A stretch of 61,390 bases of DNA, from positions 1 to 61,390 of the forward strand of contig DVGM01000022.1 of assembly GCA_018712705.1 (NCBI GenBank). The letters run 5' to 3'. Source of the DNA: Aphodousia faecalis. Lineage in GTDB: Bacteria > Pseudomonadota > Gammaproteobacteria > Burkholderiales > Burkholderiaceae_F. Both the position numbers and the translations under genes were made by a program. Below the pieces are notes generated by a model, which was not told the DNA's origin, did no database searches, and saw only the letters and a program-made list of their open reading frames with translations. Below are positions 51,523 through 60,228 of the stretch, in pieces (position 1 is the stretch's first letter; each line of letters starts with the position of its first letter).

Positions 51523-53427
51523 ATGATTCCTGAGAGTTTTATCGAAGAGGTTCTTTCCCGCACGGATATCGTGCAGGTGATCGGACGCTATGTGAAGTTG
51601 CAGCACAAAGGCAGCAACTGGATGGCCTGTTGTCCGTTTCATAAGGAAAAAACGCCCTCGTTTGCCGTTAACCCCAGCAAGCAATTTTTTAAATGCTTCG
51701 GTTGCGGCGAACACGGGACGGCGATTACCTTTTTGATGAAGTTTAAGGGACTGTCCTTTCCTGAAGCTATTAAAGAGCTTGCTGACGATTTAGGGATGGA
51801 AGTTCCCGAAGATCGTCAAGCCAAGATCCGTCAGGCTCGAGCCAAAACACTCACCGATTATTTGGCTCAAGCGGCGGATTTTTATCATCAAACTCTTTTT
51901 CATGATCGCCACGCCATTGAGTATCTCAAGGGACGCGGTATCACGGAAGAGACCGTCAATAAATTTCAATTGGGTTTGTCGCCTGATGCTTGGCAAGGTC
52001 TGGAGGCGATCTTTAAAGATAAAGCCTATGATGATCCTAAACTGGAAGAGTCTGGTTTGGTGATTGCCAAAGACGGTCATCGCTACGATCGTTTCAGAAG
52101 CCGAGTGATGTACCCGATTCGCAATCCCCGGGGACAGGTGATTGGCTTTGGGGCAAGAACGATGGTCCCCGGAGAGGAACCTAAGTATCTGAATTCACCG
52201 GAAACACCCGTTTATCACAAGAGTCAGGAGTTATACGGTCTCTACGAGGCTCGGGATGCCATTCATAAAAAGGGCCGCGCCATTGTGTGCGAAGGTTATA
52301 TGGATGTTATCCAGATGTCCCAAGGCGGCTTCTTGGAAACCGTTGCTGCTCTCGGCACCTCCATTACACCTGAGCACGTAAAAAAACTGTTTCAGCTCTC
52401 CGATCATGTTTATTTCTCATTTGACGGAGATGCGGCTGGTTTTAAGGCTGCTCGAAGGGCGATGGAGTCGACTCTGTCCATCATCACTGATACCCAAACT
52501 GCTCATTTTGTGCTTTTGCCGCAAGATGAAGATCCGGACAGTCTGATCAAAAGTCAGGGGCCGGAAGCTTTTGAAGCACAGTTGCGCTCCGCTTTTCCGT
52601 TGTCCAAATTTTTTGTCATGGACATTGTTCGGGAAGTCAGTCAAGGACAGGGACTGCGTACAGCCGAGGAACGGGCTCAGGCTGTCGCGATTGCAAAACC
52701 CTTGTTACAGCGAATGACCGCTCATGCGCTCAGGCAACTGTTGGTGCAGGAGTTTGCGGCGGCCGTTCGCATGGAACCGGCCGAAGTTGCTTCGCTTTGC
52801 GGGGTGACGCTTTTGGATGTTCCGCAGACTAAACCGGCCAAAGCGCTTTCCGGTTATGGACGAGATACCAAACAGGGTGAACGCTCCAAGCGTCCCGTAC
52901 GACCTGTGACAACGGGGCCGGTGTTTACCAACATCAAGCGCCGATTATTGCAGTGCTTCGTGACGCACCCGTCTTGGTTAATCAAGTATTCCGATCAGAT
53001 TGAATACGAGATGCTCGATACCGTTGATGAGTGGGAAGAGGCGATTGTCAGACTCTGGCATTTAGCTCAAGATCATTCCAAAGGTGAGGGTTTTGAAGAG
53101 TCAAAACTGACAACGGGCTATTTACTGTCCTTTATGCAGGGCGATCCCCTCTACAATCGTTTGGCGGATTTGGCTTCCGAGGAAGAGGTGCTGCAAACGC
53201 CCGAAGCGGTGGCAGAATTTGAAATCAAGTGTGCTTTTTTGAAATTAGAAAAAGCGCAGCTCGATGCACAAATAGCCGAGCTTTTAAGCATGGAAGAGCG
53301 AGGCGAGCCGGTCGAGTCTCAGTATTTGGAACGTCTTTTTAAGCGCAGACAGGATATTCATCGATCGCTCATCGATGAAAGCTCTCAGGCTGTCGATTTT
53401 GTTTTAGACAGCCGTCTAAGTGGCTGA
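51523..53427 (+). CDS. dnaG: DNA primase
   Basis: 634 residues. It makes RNA primers for replication. The zinc ribbon is Cys37, His40, Cys58, Cys61 (CPFH, CFGC). The RNA polymerase core has the TOPRIM residues in CEGYMDVIQM near 258 and FDGDAAG near 305. The C-terminal ~150 residues bind DnaB. It follows yqeY by 25 bases; no strong ribosome site is seen. It is separated from rpoD by 200 bases with a promoter. Confidence 0.96.
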   Translation: MIPESFIEEVLSRTDIVQVIGRYVKLQHKGSNWMACCPFHKEKTPSFAVNPSKQFFKCFGCGEHGTAITFLMKFKGLSFPEAIKELADDLGMEVPEDRQAKIRQARAKTLTDYLAQAADFYHQTLFHDRHAIEYLKGRGITEETVNKFQLGLSPDAWQGLEAIFKDKAYDDPKLEESGLVIAKDGHRYDRFRSRVMYPIRNPRGQVIGFGARTMVPGEEPKYLNSPETPVYHKSQELYGLYEARDAIHKKGRAIVCEGYMDVIQMSQGGFLETVAALGTSITPEHVKKLFQLSDHVYFSFDGDAAGFKAARRAMESTLSIITDTQTAHFVLLPQDEDPDSLIKSQGPEAFEAQLRSAFPLSKFFVMDIVREVSQGQGLRTAEERAQAVAIAKPLLQRMTAHALRQLLVQEFAAAVRMEPAEVASLCGVTLLDVPQTKPAKALSGYGRDTKQGERSKRPVRPVTTGPVFTNIKRRLLQCFVTHPSWLIKYSDQIEYEMLDTVDEWEEAIVRLWHLAQDHSKGEGFEESKLTTGYLLSFMQGDPLYNRLADLASEEEVLQTPEAVAEFEIKCAFLKLEKAQLDAQIAELLSMEERGEPVESQYLERLFKRRQDIHRSLIDESSQAVDFVLDSRLSG

Positions 53428-53478
53428 TACAAGCGAAAGTCCCTATTTTTTACTTGCCCAATCGCCCGTTAAAGCTCG

Positions 53479-53566
53479 TATAATCGCAAAACCATCCGCA
53501 ACAATAAAAGATTGTTTCATCAATAGACGATTGCGGAGATGATTTGCGAGCCCTTTGATTCGCAAA
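53479..53566 (+). promoter_or_regulatory. Promoter region of the first rpoD gene
   Basis: A perfect TATAAT at 53479-53484 lies 144 bases before rpoD, with only a weak -35. A hairpin TTTGCGA/TCGCAAA (53543-53549 with 53560-53566) sits in the leader. It allows rpoD expression independent of dnaG. Confidence 0.5.
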
Positions 53567-53627
53567 CGACCCGAACTCTCCCTTAGCTGTTTTTCCGTCC
53601 GCCCCGGTGTTGTGACGAAGGCATAGA

Positions 53628-55688
53628 GTGTGTATGGCTACTCGAAAGAAAAAGTCGTCTCAAAGCGAACCGCTGACTGTTCAATCCGCCTGCTCTGCGG
53701 AAACCACCATCAATATTCTTTTTGATCAACCGCTTCGGATTCAGACTCCTGATCCGAGTGTCTTGCCGCAGGCGAGTAACACCAAACGCAAAAGAATGCG
53801 TTTGAAAAAATCGCTCGAAAAGGTCTATCAAAACGGAGCAAGTGAGCTGCGTTTGCAAAAACTTCGCGCTTTGATCGTCTCGGCTAAGCGAAATGGCTTT
53901 GTTACCTACGAGCAGCTATCAGAGGTATTGCCTGAGCAGGTTGAAGACGAGGATGAAGCCATCGCTAAACTTGAGCACGCTTTCAGCTTCTTAGGTATTC
54001 AAGTTCTTGAGCAGCCGCCGGCTGAAGACGAAATCTTGCTCAATGATTCGCCCTTATCACTGGTACAGGAGGACGACGATGAGGACGATGACGAAGATGT
54101 GCTCTCGCTTGTTGAAAGCGATGTGTCAAGAACGTCGGATCCTATGACAATGTACACGCGTGAAATGGGGGCAGTTCCTCTTTTAACGCGTGAAGAAGAA
54201 ATTTCGATTGCCCGTCGTATTGAAAACGGCTTTCAGGCAATGATGGAAGCAATCGCCGACAGTCCCTCGGCATTGAAAACGCTTGTGGACATGGCCGATA
54301 TGCTTCGCGCCGATGAAGTGAGCGTCGAGGCCATTGTCGATGGGGTGACTGACGAGGATATTGATTCGGTTTCAATGGCCGAAGAGAAAATGCCGGAGTA
54401 TGACGAAGAAGCCGATGACGATGTGCAGGAAGTCTCAATTGGGGCTTCGGCCATGAGTTCAGAGCAACTTAAAGTGCTTAAAGAAACGACGCTTGACATC
54501 CTTGATACCTGCAAGGGATATTTTGATTGCATGAGCCAATTGCCCGTGGACAGTGATCAGTATCGTCAGCTTGAAGTGGCGGTTAAAGAGCAATTAATGC
54601 GTGTGCGCTTTACGGCTTCGACGGTTCGTACATTGTCAGACTTATTACATGACAAGGCCGAAGCGTTTAAGCGTATTGAACAGGATGCCCAAAGACTTTT
54701 AGTGGATGTCGTCGGAATGCCCAAAGCTGAGTTTGGGCGGCTCTTTCGAGATGAAGGTTTCTCGGAGGTTGCTTTACGCGCCTGTTTGAAATCGGATAAG
54801 CCTTACGTTTTGGCCCTCGAGAAGAATTTTGAGTCCATTTTGCGCGTGCAGTCTGAATACAGTTCGTTGGTGACTGAAGCAAGATTGCCTGCCCAGCGCA
54901 TGCGTGAACTTTATGCTCAAATGTGCAAAGCTGAGCAAAGTGTGCGCGATGCTAAACAAGAAATGATCAATGCCAATCTGCGCTTGGTGATTTCCATTGC
55001 AAAGCACTATCTCAACCGCGGACTTCAATTCTTGGATTTAATTCAGGAAGGTAACCTTGGCCTTATGAAGGCGGTTGATAAATTTGAATATAGGCGTGGT
55101 TACAAGTTTTCAACCTATGCGACTTGGTGGATTCGTCAAGCAATCACGCGTGCACTGGCCGATCAGGGACGAACCATTCGTATTCCGGTGCACATGGTTG
55201 AAACGCTCAATAAAATCACGCGAATTTCAAGGCAATATCAGCAGGAGTACGGCCATGAGCCTTCTTACGCCTACTTAGCTCAAGAGGTTGGACTCACAGA
55301 GCGACGTGTCCGAACTATTATGCGGGCTCGCCGTGAGCCCGTCTCAATTGATTCTCCGGTAGGCGATGAAGAGGATTCACATCTGGTTGATTTCATCGAG
55401 GACAAAACTTCTTTAGGACCGCTTGAGCGAGCTGAAAATGATAATCTCAAACAGGTGGTTCACGAAGTGCTCGCCTCGTTATCGCCTCGAGAGGCTAAAG
55501 TGCTTATGCTTCGGTACGGTATCGATACCAGTACGGAACACACACTTGAAGAACTAGGGCGCCAATTTGTTGTGACCCGTGAGCGCATTCGCCAAATCGA
55601 AGCGAAAGCGCTTAGAAAGCTTCGTCATCCCAGTAGAGCGAATAAGCTTAGGGGATTCTTAGATAGTGATAACATTAAAATAATTTGA
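53628..55688 (+). CDS. rpoD: RNA polymerase sigma-70 factor RpoD (copy 1, canonical)
   Basis: 686 residues from GTG 53628 (GAAGG 6 bases before), or 684 from ATG 53634. Region 1.1 is at about 75-140, and region 1.2 (SDPMTMYTREMG) near 170-185. A long acidic non-conserved insert follows. Regions 2.1-2.4 lie around 448-510 with NLRLVISIAKHYLNRG, TWWIRQAIT and DQGRTIRIPVH. Region 4.2 is VTRERIRQIEAKALRKLRHP near 650. All the residues that read the -10 and -35 match the housekeeping factor, so this is the likely primary sigma. It is followed by an FNR-like site at its stop codon and a terminator. Confidence 0.95.
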   Translation: MCMATRKKKSSQSEPLTVQSACSAETTINILFDQPLRIQTPDPSVLPQASNTKRKRMRLKKSLEKVYQNGASELRLQKLRALIVSAKRNGFVTYEQLSEVLPEQVEDEDEAIAKLEHAFSFLGIQVLEQPPAEDEILLNDSPLSLVQEDDDEDDDEDVLSLVESDVSRTSDPMTMYTREMGAVPLLTREEEISIARRIENGFQAMMEAIADSPSALKTLVDMADMLRADEVSVEAIVDGVTDEDIDSVSMAEEKMPEYDEEADDDVQEVSIGASAMSSEQLKVLKETTLDILDTCKGYFDCMSQLPVDSDQYRQLEVAVKEQLMRVRFTASTVRTLSDLLHDKAEAFKRIEQDAQRLLVDVVGMPKAEFGRLFRDEGFSEVALRACLKSDKPYVLALEKNFESILRVQSEYSSLVTEARLPAQRMRELYAQMCKAEQSVRDAKQEMINANLRLVISIAKHYLNRGLQFLDLIQEGNLGLMKAVDKFEYRRGYKFSTYATWWIRQAITRALADQGRTIRIPVHMVETLNKITRISRQYQQEYGHEPSYAYLAQEVGLTERRVRTIMRARREPVSIDSPVGDEEDSHLVDFIEDKTSLGPLERAENDNLKQVVHEVLASLSPREAKVLMLRYGIDTSTEHTLEELGRQFVVTRERIRQIEAKALRKLRHPSRANKLRGFLDSDNIKII

Positions 55689-55698
55689 TCTATATCAA
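55685..55698. promoter_or_regulatory. FNR-consensus site at the end of rpoD copy 1
   Basis: TTGAT-CTAT-ATCAA is a perfect FNR-type dyad overlapping the rpoD stop codon. It is 450 bases before the second sigma gene. No -10 is seen at the class II spacing, so it may be incidental. Confidence 0.35.
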
Positions 55699-55708
55699 AT
55701 AAATAAAA

Positions 55709-55740
55709 AAGCCTGTGAATTTTGTTGCACAGGCTTTCCT
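55709..55740 (+). terminator. Terminator between the two sigma genes
   Basis: AAGCCTGTG (55709-55717) pairs with CACAGGCTT (55728-55736), followed by TCCTTTT. It separates the two rpoD-like transcripts. Confidence 0.85.
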
Positions 55741-56149
55741 TTTCTAGTGTATCTTAATAGGTTCGCAGTAGCGGTTTGGTGGCCCTTCGTCATAGGACGA
55801 ATCTAGTCTGTATCTGTATATCTTAGCCCCGAAACCTCTGCTTATTGTAAATTCGGGTTTTACCTGAAGGTGTTTGTCTTTCTTCTGAAAGAATAAAGCT
55901 CTCAGGTGAAATAATCAACGGGAATCGGGTTGGCAGCAATGCTGATCGGACCGGTTGGAGAAAACTCTCTTGCGTGGGTCAAAGGCTAAGAACGCGAAAT
56001 TCTGTTTATTGCAATGATGTCGGCACGAGTAATGAATAGGTGCCGTGGGAACTTTTGTTCCATAGGAATTTGCGCGTTGTAAGTTTTGCCTTCGTTGTTC
56101 GCAAGTTGGGTATTTTCCTTCCGATGAAGTTACTGAATATTTGTACGAA
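55741..56149 (+). other. Structured non-coding region before the second sigma gene
   Basis: About 410 bases with no convincing gene but several hairpins: TTCGTC/GACGAA near 55786-55801, CCCGAA (55828-55833) with TTCGGG (55852-55857), ACCTGA (55862-55867) with TCAGGT (55902-55907) around an inner TCTTTC/GAAAGA, GACC/GGTC (55949-55980), CGGCAC (56021-56026) with GTGCCG (56040-56045), and GGAAC/GTTCC (56048-56061). It could be a long 5' leader or a separate small RNA. It matches no RNA family I can name with confidence. Confidence 0.4.
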
Positions 56150-58306
56150 ATGATGAAAAAAGCGACTGTCAAAAAAGCAACCTCTAAAAAGACGGACCAC
56201 AGCGCCGATAAGGCAGAGGTTTTGGTCAATGAGGCTTCTATGGGTGAAGATCTCAATGAGTGGTTGCACTCACATGAGCAGTTGGATTTTGATCTCAAGG
56301 GCAGTTTAAAGCTCGATGATGACGAGTATGCCCAAGAGGAGCTCGATGAAGAAGAGCTCGAAGAAGAGATTGAAGAAGCTGAGGAGCTGTCTGAAGGAGG
56401 TTTCGAAGACGGTTTTGAGGAGCTTCCCAAGGTAGAAAAGCGAAAGGGCGGACGCAAAAAGAGTGACCCGATCGCTGACTTGATGCCTGTGCAGCCTGAG
56501 CATGAAGAAGGCGCCGAAAACGGCTATCGCCAATTGGTTCGTTTCGGCCGTTCGCGTGGTTGGGTGACCATCGCTGAAATCAATGACTTGTTGCCCGAAA
56601 GCGCCTTACGCTCTGAAGATGCCTTGACGGAAATCACATTGGGTTTGGGCCGCTTCGGTGTGCAGGTGTTTGACCACACGCCTGACGAAGACACGGTGGC
56701 GATGTTGGCCGAGCAGCAGGCAACGGTCGATGATGATATCGATGAAGAAGATGCCGCAACGATTTTGACACCTGAAGAAAGCGCCGGTCTTTCCAAGGAT
56801 CCGCTTCGCGCCTATTTGCGTGGTGTCGGCAGCCATAAACTCTTAACCCGTGAAGGCGAAATTGAAGTCGCCAAGAGTATCGAACAGCACCGCGCCCGTT
56901 TGGTACAGGTGGTGCTGATGTCGCCGCTCTCCATTCAAGAGTTGTTGGTCTTGGCTCAAAAGATTCGTGAAGAATCCGAAACGATCGACAACGTGATCGA
57001 CGGTTTCACCGACGTGGCCGGAGAAGAAATTCAAGACGACAGTGGTGATTTGAACACCGATATCGGTGCTGCCGCTATGACGGTTGAGCAGCTTGAGGAA
57101 ATGAAAGAGCGTGCTCTGGAGATGTTTGATCGTTTGAAGGGATACCTTGAGACGATGCGGGAAAGTTTCGGTGATCCTGCTAAGAAGAAGGATTTCGAGC
57201 GTGCTCGCCAAAATATCTCCGATGAACTGTCCATCGTGCGTTTCTCTGTGAAGACGGTGACGCATTTGGCCGACATTCTTGCTGAACATATGTCCAAGGT
57301 GACCGATACCATGTACGCCATGCGCGACGTGATGGTCAACAAGGCTCATATGCCTCAAGAACGTTTTGTCAAAGGATTTAATGAACGCTGCTGCGATCGT
57401 CAATGGCTCAATGATGAAGTGGCAAGTGGTGAATCCTGGTCTGCGGCATTGGAACAGCATCGTGGTGTTTTCGAAGAATTGCAGGCTCGACTGATCGGAT
57501 TGCAAGACGATGCAAGCTTACCCATCGCTGAACAGCGTGACCTGCACCGCAGTATGACCGTTGCTCAAGCAAGTTTGTCGAAGGCCAAGGCTAAGATGAT
57601 CGAAGCTAACCTACGCTTGGTCATCTCGATTGCCAAGGGTTACGTCAATCGCGGCTTGGCCATGCCGGACCTCATTCAGGAAGGCAATTTGGGTTTGATG
57701 AAGGCTGTGGACAAGTTTGAATACCGCCGTGGATACAAGTTCTCAACCTATGCCACGTGGTGGGTGCGTCAGGCTGTAACGCGTGCGGTCGCCGACTACG
57801 GTAATACGATTCGTATTCCGGTGCATATGACCGAGTCTTACAACAAGATTCGCCGTATTAAGCAAAAATACCTCCAAGAGCACGGCAAACAGCCCTCTGA
57901 CAATGAATTGGCTCAATTGTCCGGAGTGCCTTTACCTAAGGTACAGTTGTTGATCCAAGCCATGCGCGGTGTTGAATCCATCGACGCACCGATTGGTGAC
58001 GATGAAGACGCAACAAAGCTTGACTTTGTCCGCGGTGATGAAGAGCAGGATCCGCAACGTCGCTTTATGGTGACGGCGATGGAAGAAGAGATTAAAAAAT
58101 CTCTTGACCGGTTGACCGATCGTGAAGCAACGGTTTTGCGTTTGCGCTACGGTATCGGAACCAGTCATGACCATACGCTCGAGGAAGTGGGTCGCTCAAT
58201 GGGTTTGACGCGTGAACGCGTTCGTCAGATCGAAAGCGCGGCCATTCGTAAATTGCGCAGCCCGGATTTTGCTGAAAGACTGCGTGATTACGTGCAGACT
58301 CGTTAA
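56150..58306 (+). CDS. RpoD-like sigma factor, divergent tandem paralogue (copy 2)
   Basis: 718 residues from ATG 56150 (ATG 56153 also possible), a full group 1-type architecture with region 1.1 (GYRQLVRFGRSRGW) and a long acidic insert. The DNA-reading motifs remain: TWWVRQAVTRAVADYGNTIRIPVH and LTRERVRQIES. Several conserved positions differ from copy 1: region 1.2 is SKDPLRAYLRGVG, the finger DSHL-DFIED reads DATKLDFVRG, and the region 4.2 end reads AAIRKLRSPDF for KALRKLRHPSR. It likely recognises a similar but not identical promoter set. It has its own terminator, so it is expressed separately from copy 1. Whether it is essential or a stress factor cannot be told. Confidence 0.9.
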   Translation: MMKKATVKKATSKKTDHSADKAEVLVNEASMGEDLNEWLHSHEQLDFDLKGSLKLDDDEYAQEELDEEELEEEIEEAEELSEGGFEDGFEELPKVEKRKGGRKKSDPIADLMPVQPEHEEGAENGYRQLVRFGRSRGWVTIAEINDLLPESALRSEDALTEITLGLGRFGVQVFDHTPDEDTVAMLAEQQATVDDDIDEEDAATILTPEESAGLSKDPLRAYLRGVGSHKLLTREGEIEVAKSIEQHRARLVQVVLMSPLSIQELLVLAQKIREESETIDNVIDGFTDVAGEEIQDDSGDLNTDIGAAAMTVEQLEEMKERALEMFDRLKGYLETMRESFGDPAKKKDFERARQNISDELSIVRFSVKTVTHLADILAEHMSKVTDTMYAMRDVMVNKAHMPQERFVKGFNERCCDRQWLNDEVASGESWSAALEQHRGVFEELQARLIGLQDDASLPIAEQRDLHRSMTVAQASLSKAKAKMIEANLRLVISIAKGYVNRGLAMPDLIQEGNLGLMKAVDKFEYRRGYKFSTYATWWVRQAVTRAVADYGNTIRIPVHMTESYNKIRRIKQKYLQEHGKQPSDNELAQLSGVPLPKVQLLIQAMRGVESIDAPIGDDEDATKLDFVRGDEEQDPQRRFMVTAMEEEIKKSLDRLTDREATVLRLRYGIGTSHDHTLEEVGRSMGLTRERVRQIESAAIRKLRSPDFAERLRDYVQTR

Positions 58307-58326
58307 CGATTAATTTTTTAACTGTC

Positions 58327-58362
58327 AGGCCACTCTTATCGCAAGGTACGAGTGGCCTTTTT
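58327..58362 (+). terminator. Terminator after the second sigma gene
   Basis: AGGCCACTC (58327-58335) pairs with GAGTGGCCT (58350-58358), ending in a T run at 58358-58362. The dusA start codon follows just 8 bases later. Confidence 0.9.
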
Positions 58363-58369
58363 CGAAAAT

Positions 58370-59389
58370 ATGACCCAATACAATCCCTGGCGCTTTTGTG
58401 TGGCGCCGATGCTTGACTGGACCGATCGTCACTGCCGCTATTTTCATCGGCAACTGTCTCGGCATGCGAGACTGTATACAGAGATGGTGACAACGGGCGC
58501 CATTATTTACGGTGATAAAGCCAGACATCTGAACTTCAATAAAGAAGAACATCCGGTGGCCCTGCAGTTAGGCGGCAGCGATCCGAAGGACTTGGCTGTA
58601 TGTGCCAAGATTGCTCAGGATTGGGGCTATGACGAAATCAATCTCAATTGCGGTTGCCCCAGTGAACGTGTACAGCGCGGTTCGTTTGGAGCCTGTTTGA
58701 TGGCTGAGCCTCAATTGGTGGCCGATTGCTGCAAGGCGATGCAGGACGCTGTCGATATTGATGTGACGGTCAAACACCGTATCGGCATTGACAAGGTGGA
58801 AGATTATGGTTTTGTTCGTGACTTTGTCGGAACGCTCTACGAAGCCGGTGTTCGGACCTTTATCGTACATACGCGCAATGCCTGGTTAAAAGGATTGAGT
58901 CCAAAAGAAAACCGCGAGGTACCGCCACTAAGACGAGAAGTCGCTTTTGATTTGAAACGGGATTTTCCGACAGCCACCATTGTCATTAATGGACAAGTTG
59001 ATACGTTAGAGTTGGCTGAAGAGTTGCTGCAAAAGGTTGACGGAGTAATGATGGGCCGAGCAGCCTATAAGACGCCGTGGGTTTTAAGTGATGTGGATGC
59101 CAGACTTTTTGCGGATATGCATCCGGTTGCAAGCCGCGAAGAATTAATTGAGATAATGACTCGATATATTCGCCGCGAAACACCGACTGACAGTCATGTA
59201 CCTCGCGCAACGGCCAAAGCGATGATAGGTCTTTTGCAAGGACTAGCCGGTGCTCGCTTTTATCGCCGCACTCTGTCCGATCCGGCCGCATTTGCTGAAA
59301 CCGGTACAGAGGTGCTTAAGGCTGCATTCGCTAGCGCTGGTTGGGGAGAGCGCCTGACAGATGATCGTCGTGATGATGATGAATTCTGA
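58370..59389 (+). CDS. dusA: tRNA-dihydrouridine(20/20a) synthase
   Basis: 339 residues. FMN enzyme reducing uridine 20 in the tRNA D-loop. RFCVAPMLDWTDRHCRYF near the start is diagnostic of DusA, and the catalytic Cys lies in NLNCGCPSERVQRGSFGA near 95. The C-terminal helical domain includes RATAKAMIGLLQGLAGARFYRR. I start at ATG 58370; the alternative GTG 58352 lies in the terminator stem. No Shine-Dalgarno sequence is visible and the terminator T run is 8 bases away, so translation may be low or nearly leaderless. Confidence 0.93.
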   Translation: MTQYNPWRFCVAPMLDWTDRHCRYFHRQLSRHARLYTEMVTTGAIIYGDKARHLNFNKEEHPVALQLGGSDPKDLAVCAKIAQDWGYDEINLNCGCPSERVQRGSFGACLMAEPQLVADCCKAMQDAVDIDVTVKHRIGIDKVEDYGFVRDFVGTLYEAGVRTFIVHTRNAWLKGLSPKENREVPPLRREVAFDLKRDFPTATIVINGQVDTLELAEELLQKVDGVMMGRAAYKTPWVLSDVDARLFADMHPVASREELIEIMTRYIRRETPTDSHVPRATAKAMIGLLQGLAGARFYRRTLSDPAAFAETGTEVLKAAFASAGWGERLTDDRRDDDEF

Positions 59390-59400
59390 TGGTGGCTCTA

Positions 59401-59406
59401 TATAAT
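59401..59406 (+). promoter_or_regulatory. Possible -10 of the etfBA promoter
   Basis: TATAAT 59 bases before the etfB start, without a recognisable -35. It is the only promoter-like element in the 75-base gap after dusA. Confidence 0.35.
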
Positions 59407-59464
59407 GGGCAGAATCTGAAAAACTATGATGTGTTGCTCGTGAAAGCGGGTAAAAAGAGGTTTT

Positions 59465-60214
59465 ATGAAAATATTGGTAGCCGTGAAACGGGTTGTTGAC
59501 TACAACGTGAAAGTCCGCCTCAATGAGGCGGGTGAGCCTGATACAGCCACAGTCAAAATGTCTATTAATCCCTTCGATGAAATTGCCACTGAGTGCGCCG
59601 TTCAATTGAAGGAAAAGGGAATCGCCTCTGAGGTGGTGGCCGTAACGATTGGAGCTCAGAAAAGTCTCGATACGTTACGCGTAGCCATGGCGATGGGGGC
59701 TGACCGTGGGATTCACGTCCTGAGTGAAGAGTTGATTCAACCGTTGCAAGTGGCCAAGATCCTTCAAAAAATCGTCGAAAAAGAAAATCCCGACATGATT
59801 ATTGTGGGCAAACAGGCCATTGACAATGATGCCAATCAGGTTGGTCAAATGCTTGCTACTTATTGCAATATCCCACAAGCCAGTTTTGCCTCCAAGTTGG
59901 AAATCGCCAATAGTGCTGAAGCATTGGTCACTCGTGAGGTCGACGGGGGTGTGCAGACAGTGGCTGTTAAGCTTCCGGCTGTTATTACGGCGGACTTGCG
60001 TTTGGCTGAACCGCGTTATGTAACGTTGCCCAACATGATGAAAGCCAAGAAAAAGCCGGTGGAAACAATTGAAGTGGGTACACTCGGCGTTGACATCGCT
60101 CATCGCCTCAAACCGGTGAGCTACAGCATGCCGAAAAAAGAAAAGAACGGTCAGATGTTAAGTTCAGTGTCTGAACTCATCAACAAGCTTCAGACCGAAG
60201 CAAAAGTACTGTAG
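59465..60214 (+). CDS. etfB: Electron transfer flavoprotein beta subunit
   Basis: 249 residues. It pairs with EtfA to carry electrons from acyl-CoA and other dehydrogenases to the quinone pool. MKILVAVKRVVDYNVKVRL, the VGKQAIDNDANQVGQMLA segment near 118 that closes the AMP/FAD site, and the anchor loop DLRLAEPRYVTLPNMMKAKKK near 180-200 are typical. AAGAGG precedes the ATG. etfA follows after 14 bases. No dehydrogenase partner is in view. Confidence 0.96.
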   Translation: MKILVAVKRVVDYNVKVRLNEAGEPDTATVKMSINPFDEIATECAVQLKEKGIASEVVAVTIGAQKSLDTLRVAMAMGADRGIHVLSEELIQPLQVAKILQKIVEKENPDMIIVGKQAIDNDANQVGQMLATYCNIPQASFASKLEIANSAEALVTREVDGGVQTVAVKLPAVITADLRLAEPRYVTLPNMMKAKKKPVETIEVGTLGVDIAHRLKPVSYSMPKKEKNGQMLSSVSELINKLQTEAKVL

Positions 60215-60228
60215 GAAGGAGAATGTTT

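Noticed and set aside
55861..55985. Glycine-riboswitch-like words (AGCTCTCAGGTGAAA, GAGAAAACTCTC)
   Set aside because: The paired GGAGAG arm, the CCGAAGGGG-type core and a glycine-related gene are all missing; the words are explained by simple hairpins.
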